The notes beneath the pieces were generated by a model. That model did no database searches. It saw only the letters and a program-made list of their open reading frames with translations, and had not been told where the DNA came from. Of a DNA stretch of 64,000 nucleotides, positions 60,908 through 64,000 are shown piece after piece (within the stretch, counting starts at the first letter, position 1; each line of letters starts with the position of its first letter). The position numbers were made by a program, and so were the translations under genes. The DNA comes from an uncultured Eudoraea sp. (GTDB taxonomy: Bacteria; Bacteroidota; Bacteroidia; Flavobacteriales; Flavobacteriaceae), in the NCBI GenBank assembly GCA_947258405.1, contig CAMYIE010000002.1, forward strand, positions 1 through 64,000, read 5' to 3'.

Positions 60908-61748
60908 AGTCTTCCTCTATCGCCACCCCGGTAGGTTTGCGGTATTTGTGAAAAGGCTGTTTTAGTAATCCCATAACACTTCCGTTTTCACGCCGGTCGG
61001 GAAAGGTATCCACCCCATAAGTAATAACATTCCGGTTGAGTTTCATAAAGGTTCCGAACATCCTGTCCCAGATAGAAAATATATTCCCATAGTTTGAGTC
61101 CGTATAAGGGAGTACATAATGGTGGTGAACTTTGTGCATATCCGGAGAAACCAGAATCCAGCTTATAGCGTCATCCACTTTTTGTGGCAACCGGATATTG
61201 GCATGGCTGAATTGTGTAGCCACCAGCGATAAGGTCTGGTATAACATCACAATGCCTATAGGTACTCCGATCAAAAACACGCCCAGTAAGGTAAAGGCAA
61301 ATCGGATAATGCTCTCAAACGGATGGTGACGGTTAGCCGTGGTGGTATCCACCTCATGATCGGTATGGTGGACCAGGTGGATCATCCAGAGCGGTTTTAC
61401 CTGATGTTCTACATAATGTGCCAGATAGGCACCAATCAGGTCGAGTAGCAACACACCGAGCACTACATAGAGCCACAGCGGCATGTTAGGAAGCCAGTTG
61501 ATGATTCCGAATTCGCTGGCAGCCACCCAATCACTTGATTTTAACAGTAAAAATGCCAGGGCAAAATTGATAACGATCGTAGTGAGGGTAAAAAAGAAAT
61601 TCGGGAGAGCATGCCGCCATTTTTTGTAGTTGAACCTGAAAAGAGGCACAGCTCCTTCCAGAAGCCAAAAGAACGTTAGTCCGCTCACCAGGATCAGGCT
61701 GCGATGCGTCGATGGGATATTTTCGAAATAGGTAATGAGGTCTTCCAT
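60885..61748 (-). CDS. sterol desaturase/fatty acid hydroxylase family protein
   Basis: A 287-residue membrane di-iron enzyme from the ATG at 61748 (a longer frame to 61793 is less likely). Histidine boxes: HYVEH, HLVHHTDHEVDTTTANRHH and HKVHHHYVLPYTDSNYG. It has about five hydrophobic helices. The family hydroxylates or desaturates lipids (sterol, fatty acid or carotenoid) using O2. The substrate is unknown. Confidence 0.9.
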   Translation of the reverse strand: MEDLITYFENIPSTHRSLILVSGLTFFWLLEGAVPLFRFNYKKWRHALPNFFFTLTTIVINFALAFLLLKSSDWVAASEFGIINWLPNMPLWLYVVLGVLLLDLIGAYLAHYVEHQVKPLWMIHLVHHTDHEVDTTTANRHHPFESIIRFAFTLLGVFLIGVPIGIVMLYQTLSLVATQFSHANIRLPQKVDDAISWILVSPDMHKVHHHYVLPYTDSNYGNIFSIWDRMFGTFMKLNRNVITYGVDTFPDRRENGSVMGLLKQPFHKYRKPTGVAIEEDFNGISDI

Positions 61749-61829
61749 GGCTTCAAAAATAGCGATTTTAGACCAATGGTATTCAATACACACTACACAG
61801 TATAGTCGCTGTGGAATCTCCGCCAGATA

Positions 61830-62324
61830 TCACTTGATATAGTATTTCTTCATCTCTTCCACAATTCTGAAAGCTGCCGGGCAAATAGGCATGTTCTTCA
61901 TGGTAATATCGCTTATCTGGTGGAATTTCTTCCTGTCGGTATGGGGATATTCACGGCAAGCTTTGGGCCTTACATCGTAAATAGAGCAGTAATTGTCAGC
62001 GCCGAGAAAGGGACAGGGAAGCTCTTGCAATACATAATCGTTATCCTCATCGATCCGAAGGTACTTCGAAATAAAAGCCTGTGGTTTCAGCCTTAAATGT
62101 TTGGCGATACGTATAATATCCGAATCTCTGAGAAGAGGGCCAGTGGTTTTACAGCAATTGGCACATTCCAGACAATCCGTTCTTTGAAATTCTTCTTCAT
62201 GCAAACGCTGCATGGTAATATCGAGATCTTTGGGCGGCTTCTTTCTTAGTTTAGAAAAAAACTTTTTGTTCTCAGTATATTTTTTCTTTGCCTCTAATGG
62301 CAACTTCTTAATTTCCTCCTCCAT
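61830..62324 (-). CDS. YkgJ family cysteine-cluster protein
   Basis: A 164-residue soluble protein with a YkgJ-type metal/Fe-S motif: DCLECANCCKTTGPLL, later LPCPFLGADNYCSIYDVRP and ACREYPHTDR, giving eight conserved cysteines in all. Family members are implicated in Fe-S or zinc binding; function unknown. The ATG is 68 bp from the divergent methyltransferase gene. Confidence 0.88.
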   Translation of the reverse strand: MEEEIKKLPLEAKKKYTENKKFFSKLRKKPPKDLDITMQRLHEEEFQRTDCLECANCCKTTGPLLRDSDIIRIAKHLRLKPQAFISKYLRIDEDNDYVLQELPCPFLGADNYCSIYDVRPKACREYPHTDRKKFHQISDITMKNMPICPAAFRIVEEMKKYYIK

Positions 62325-62361
62325 TAGCTTCTGATATGCGGTTAAAGCTGCTTAATATTAG

Positions 62362-62369
62362 TATTTTTG
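62362..62369 (+). promoter_or_regulatory. -7 box of the methyltransferase gene
   Basis: TATTTTTG, full TAnnTTTG match, 23 bp before the TTG start at 62393. No clear -33 element. Confidence 0.45.
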
Positions 62370-62392
62370 TGCCGTAAATAAGAGCAATACAA

Positions 62393-63124
62393 TTGCAAAA
62401 TAATAACTTCCCAGATACCGACATATTCGGTCAGGCACTGACAGATTATTTTCAGGGAAATTACGAACAGGATATTACCACTCATATTTCCCTGAATGAA
62501 ACGGACGTATTGCCACTTCCATATCTTTTTAGGGATTATGACCAAATGCCGATTTTAGAACAAACAGCACTTACACTTTCAAAAGGCAAAGTAATGGATG
62601 TAGGATGTGGCGCCGGAAGTCATAGCCTGTTTCTTCAGGAAAAAGGCCTCGAAGTAACCGCACTGGACATTTCTCCCGGGGCGATAAGTGTATGCAGGCA
62701 AAGAGGAGTACTGAATGCAGTTGTAGGCGATATATGGAGTTTTCCGGATACAAAATTCGATACCATTCTATTAATGATGCATGGTATAGGAATGGCACAG
62801 ACCCTGGAAAACATGGAACCATTCTTACTAAAACTTCGATCGAAACTCCATCCGGGCGGACAGATTCTTCTTGATTCCTCGGATATTATATATATGTTCG
62901 ATCAGGATGAAGATGGGGGTTATTGGGTGCCGGGAAATGTTTCCTATTATGGTGAGGTAGAATTCATTACTGAATACAAAGGTGTTAGAAGCCAGCCATT
63001 CCCCTGGTTATATCTCGATTATCAAAGCTTAAAAACAGCTGCGGAAAATGTAAAATTAGAGGTCGATCTTGTAATGGAGGGTGGACACAACGACTATTTA
63101 GCCAGGTTATCGATTGATTTATAA
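62393..63124 (+). CDS. class I SAM-dependent methyltransferase
   Basis: A 243-residue Rossmann methyltransferase from a TTG start. SAM-binding motif I is VMDVGCGAGSHSLFLQEKG, followed by TALDISPGAISVCRQRG and HPGGQILLDSSD. The N-terminal segment (ALTDYFQGNYEQDITTHISL) is family-typical for Bacteroidota. The substrate is unknown. A -7 box lies upstream. Confidence 0.88.
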   Translation: MQNNNFPDTDIFGQALTDYFQGNYEQDITTHISLNETDVLPLPYLFRDYDQMPILEQTALTLSKGKVMDVGCGAGSHSLFLQEKGLEVTALDISPGAISVCRQRGVLNAVVGDIWSFPDTKFDTILLMMHGIGMAQTLENMEPFLLKLRSKLHPGGQILLDSSDIIYMFDQDEDGGYWVPGNVSYYGEVEFITEYKGVRSQPFPWLYLDYQSLKTAAENVKLEVDLVMEGGHNDYLARLSIDL

Positions 63125-63178
63125 TAGGTTAGCTGAGTTTTCGTTATTTATTGTATTTTGCGTCAAATTTATTATTAC

Positions 63179-64000
63179 ATGCTTAGAAGGTCTCTTTTAT
63201 TGTTTATGATTTCATCTGTTTGGCTATTGGGTTGTTCCACCGACGACGACAATAATTCATTATCAGATAATGGGACAATAAATAAATCGGCCAACTTGCT
63301 AGGGGCTGGCGATTCGGCAAACGATATCCTTTCGAACGACAATTTTACAAGCCTTTTAATTGAGATCGATTTTGTTGAGGGGTTCCGGCCTACTCAGGAA
63401 GCTATGGATGCCTTTGAGAATTATCTGAGAGCACATACTTTTAAGCAAGTAATAGACATCCAATATAATGCCCTTCCCTCCCCTAACCAGGAATCACTCA
63501 CCATTCAGGAAGTCGCAAATCTGGAGGACGAAAATCGTCAGAATTATAACAATGGCAGCACCCTTGCTATTTATATATACTTTGCAGATGCCCCCGATAA
63601 TAGTGATGATGAATCCTCTGGATTGGTTACGCTCGGATCGGTGTATCGCAATACGTCGATGGTAATTTATGAGCAGACGGTACGCAATTTGGCAGCGAGA
63701 AGTGTCCTGATTGATGTGGCCGATGTGGAATCGGCAACCTTGAATCACGAATTTGGCCATCTCTTCGGACTGGTGAACCTAGGTACAACCATGATTAATG
63801 ATCATGAAGATGTAGAACGTGATGATGAGGGCAACCCCGTATTGGATAGCTTGGGCAACCCAATAGGAAACAACCACTGCGATGTGGCTGGATGCCTGAT
63901 GAGGGCTGAACTGCAGTTCGGAGGGGGAATTATTGGTATGCTCGAAAGCAGGGCGGCACGAGGCCTTGCCATACCGAGTCTCGATGCCGAGTGTATTCTC
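63179..64000 (+). CDS. metzincin-type lipoprotein protease, 3' end missing
   Basis: ATG at 63179; the frame is open to the window end (274 codons seen). A lipoprotein signal ends in LLGC (Cys 19), followed by STDDDNN, the acidic surface-export pattern. The zinc site is HEFGHLFGLVNLG (about residues 195-207), with a downstream Cys-and-Met turn CDVAGCLMR that fits a Met-turn of a metzincin-like protease. It resembles flavobacterial membrane metalloproteases. Likely a surface protease; the substrate is unknown. Confidence 0.85.
   Translation, partial: MLRRSLLLFMISSVWLLGCSTDDDNNSLSDNGTINKSANLLGAGDSANDILSNDNFTSLLIEIDFVEGFRPTQEAMDAFENYLRAHTFKQVIDIQYNALPSPNQESLTIQEVANLEDENRQNYNNGSTLAIYIYFADAPDNSDDESSGLVTLGSVYRNTSMVIYEQTVRNLAARSVLIDVADVESATLNHEFGHLFGLVNLGTTMINDHEDVERDDEGNPVLDSLGNPIGNNHCDVAGCLMRAELQFGGGIIGMLESRAARGLAIPSLDAECIL

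Overview
The window is chromosomal DNA from a member of the Bacteroidota, almost certainly a marine-type Flavobacteriaceae. The signs are: a SecD-SecF fusion; an ECF sigma/FecR (with DUF4974-type tail)/TonB-receptor operon; lipoproteins with acidic residues just after the lipid cysteine (the Bacteroidota surface-export pattern); TAnnTTTG-type -7 promoter boxes and no Shine-Dalgarno dependence; DUF192/DUF2892/DUF2911/DUF6588-type proteins; and a tmRNA encoding a GDNNYALAA tag. No species is claimed. I see no prophage, insertion sequence, integrase or CRISPR array.

Layout. 1-2.7 kb: 3' end of yidD with a degenerate second copy of its tail, lgt, a DUF192 lipoprotein, then a minus-strand group (Crp/Fnr regulator, 31-aa peptide, DUF2892 protein). 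2.9-8.6 kb: two paralogous acidic lipoproteins diverge from an ECF sigma factor, FecR anti-sigma and TonB-dependent transducer. 8.7-22 kb: housekeeping and envelope genes (ABC ATPase, secDF, mdh, DUF6588 barrel, gyrB, SLC13 transporter, asnB, DUF2911). 22-30 kb: amidohydrolase, OmpA-like lipid-free protein, and a coupled pair of a 1006-aa TPR protein and a plugless barrel. 30-37.6 kb: ftsE, polyphosphate glucokinase, typA, kdsA, transglutaminase-like protein and a lysine-ketoglutarate-reductase-like protein. 37.7-39.4 kb: a probable small RNA, tmRNA, a hairpin-rich stretch, a GIY-YIG nuclease and a DUF2188 protein. 39.4-47.7 kb: small membrane proteins, an M19-type dipeptidase, an SSS sodium symporter paired with a lone ABC-type binding protein, and an FMN-dependent hydroxyacid dehydrogenase. 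47.9-55.2 kb: exonuclease/GIY-YIG fusion, tiny membrane peptides, a second DUF2892 gene, a sulfur module (MBL-rhodanese, SulP) and a second Crp/Fnr regulator. 55.2-64 kb: epimerase, M20 peptidase, PLP cysteine/cystathionine synthase, LolC/E-like permease, NamZ muramidase, desaturase, Fe-S cluster protein, methyltransferase and a metzincin lipoprotein cut by the window edge.

The most interesting signal is regulatory. Four intergenic CRP-like dyads (TGAC-N4-GTCA, one with a single mismatch) at 2090-2103, 41177-41190, 49957-49970 and 50320-50333 each sit 21 or 22 bp upstream of a TAnnTTT(G/A/C) -7-like box, and each such promoter precedes a gene for a small membrane protein (31-aa peptide plus DUF2892, DUF7670-like protein, 44-aa peptide, second DUF2892 protein). 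This is the geometry of a class II CRP/FNR activator. The Crp/Fnr protein at 2100-2723 keeps the R-E-x3-R recognition-helix residues that read GTGA half sites in E. coli CRP. I propose a small-membrane-protein regulon controlled by one of the two Crp/Fnr proteins in the window. Other candidates for new biology are the sigma/FecR/TonB system with Asp-rich repeat lipoproteins, the SSS symporter/binding-protein pair, the TPR/plugless-barrel pair, and an RNA candidate just upstream of tmRNA. All similarity calls are by eye; no search was run.
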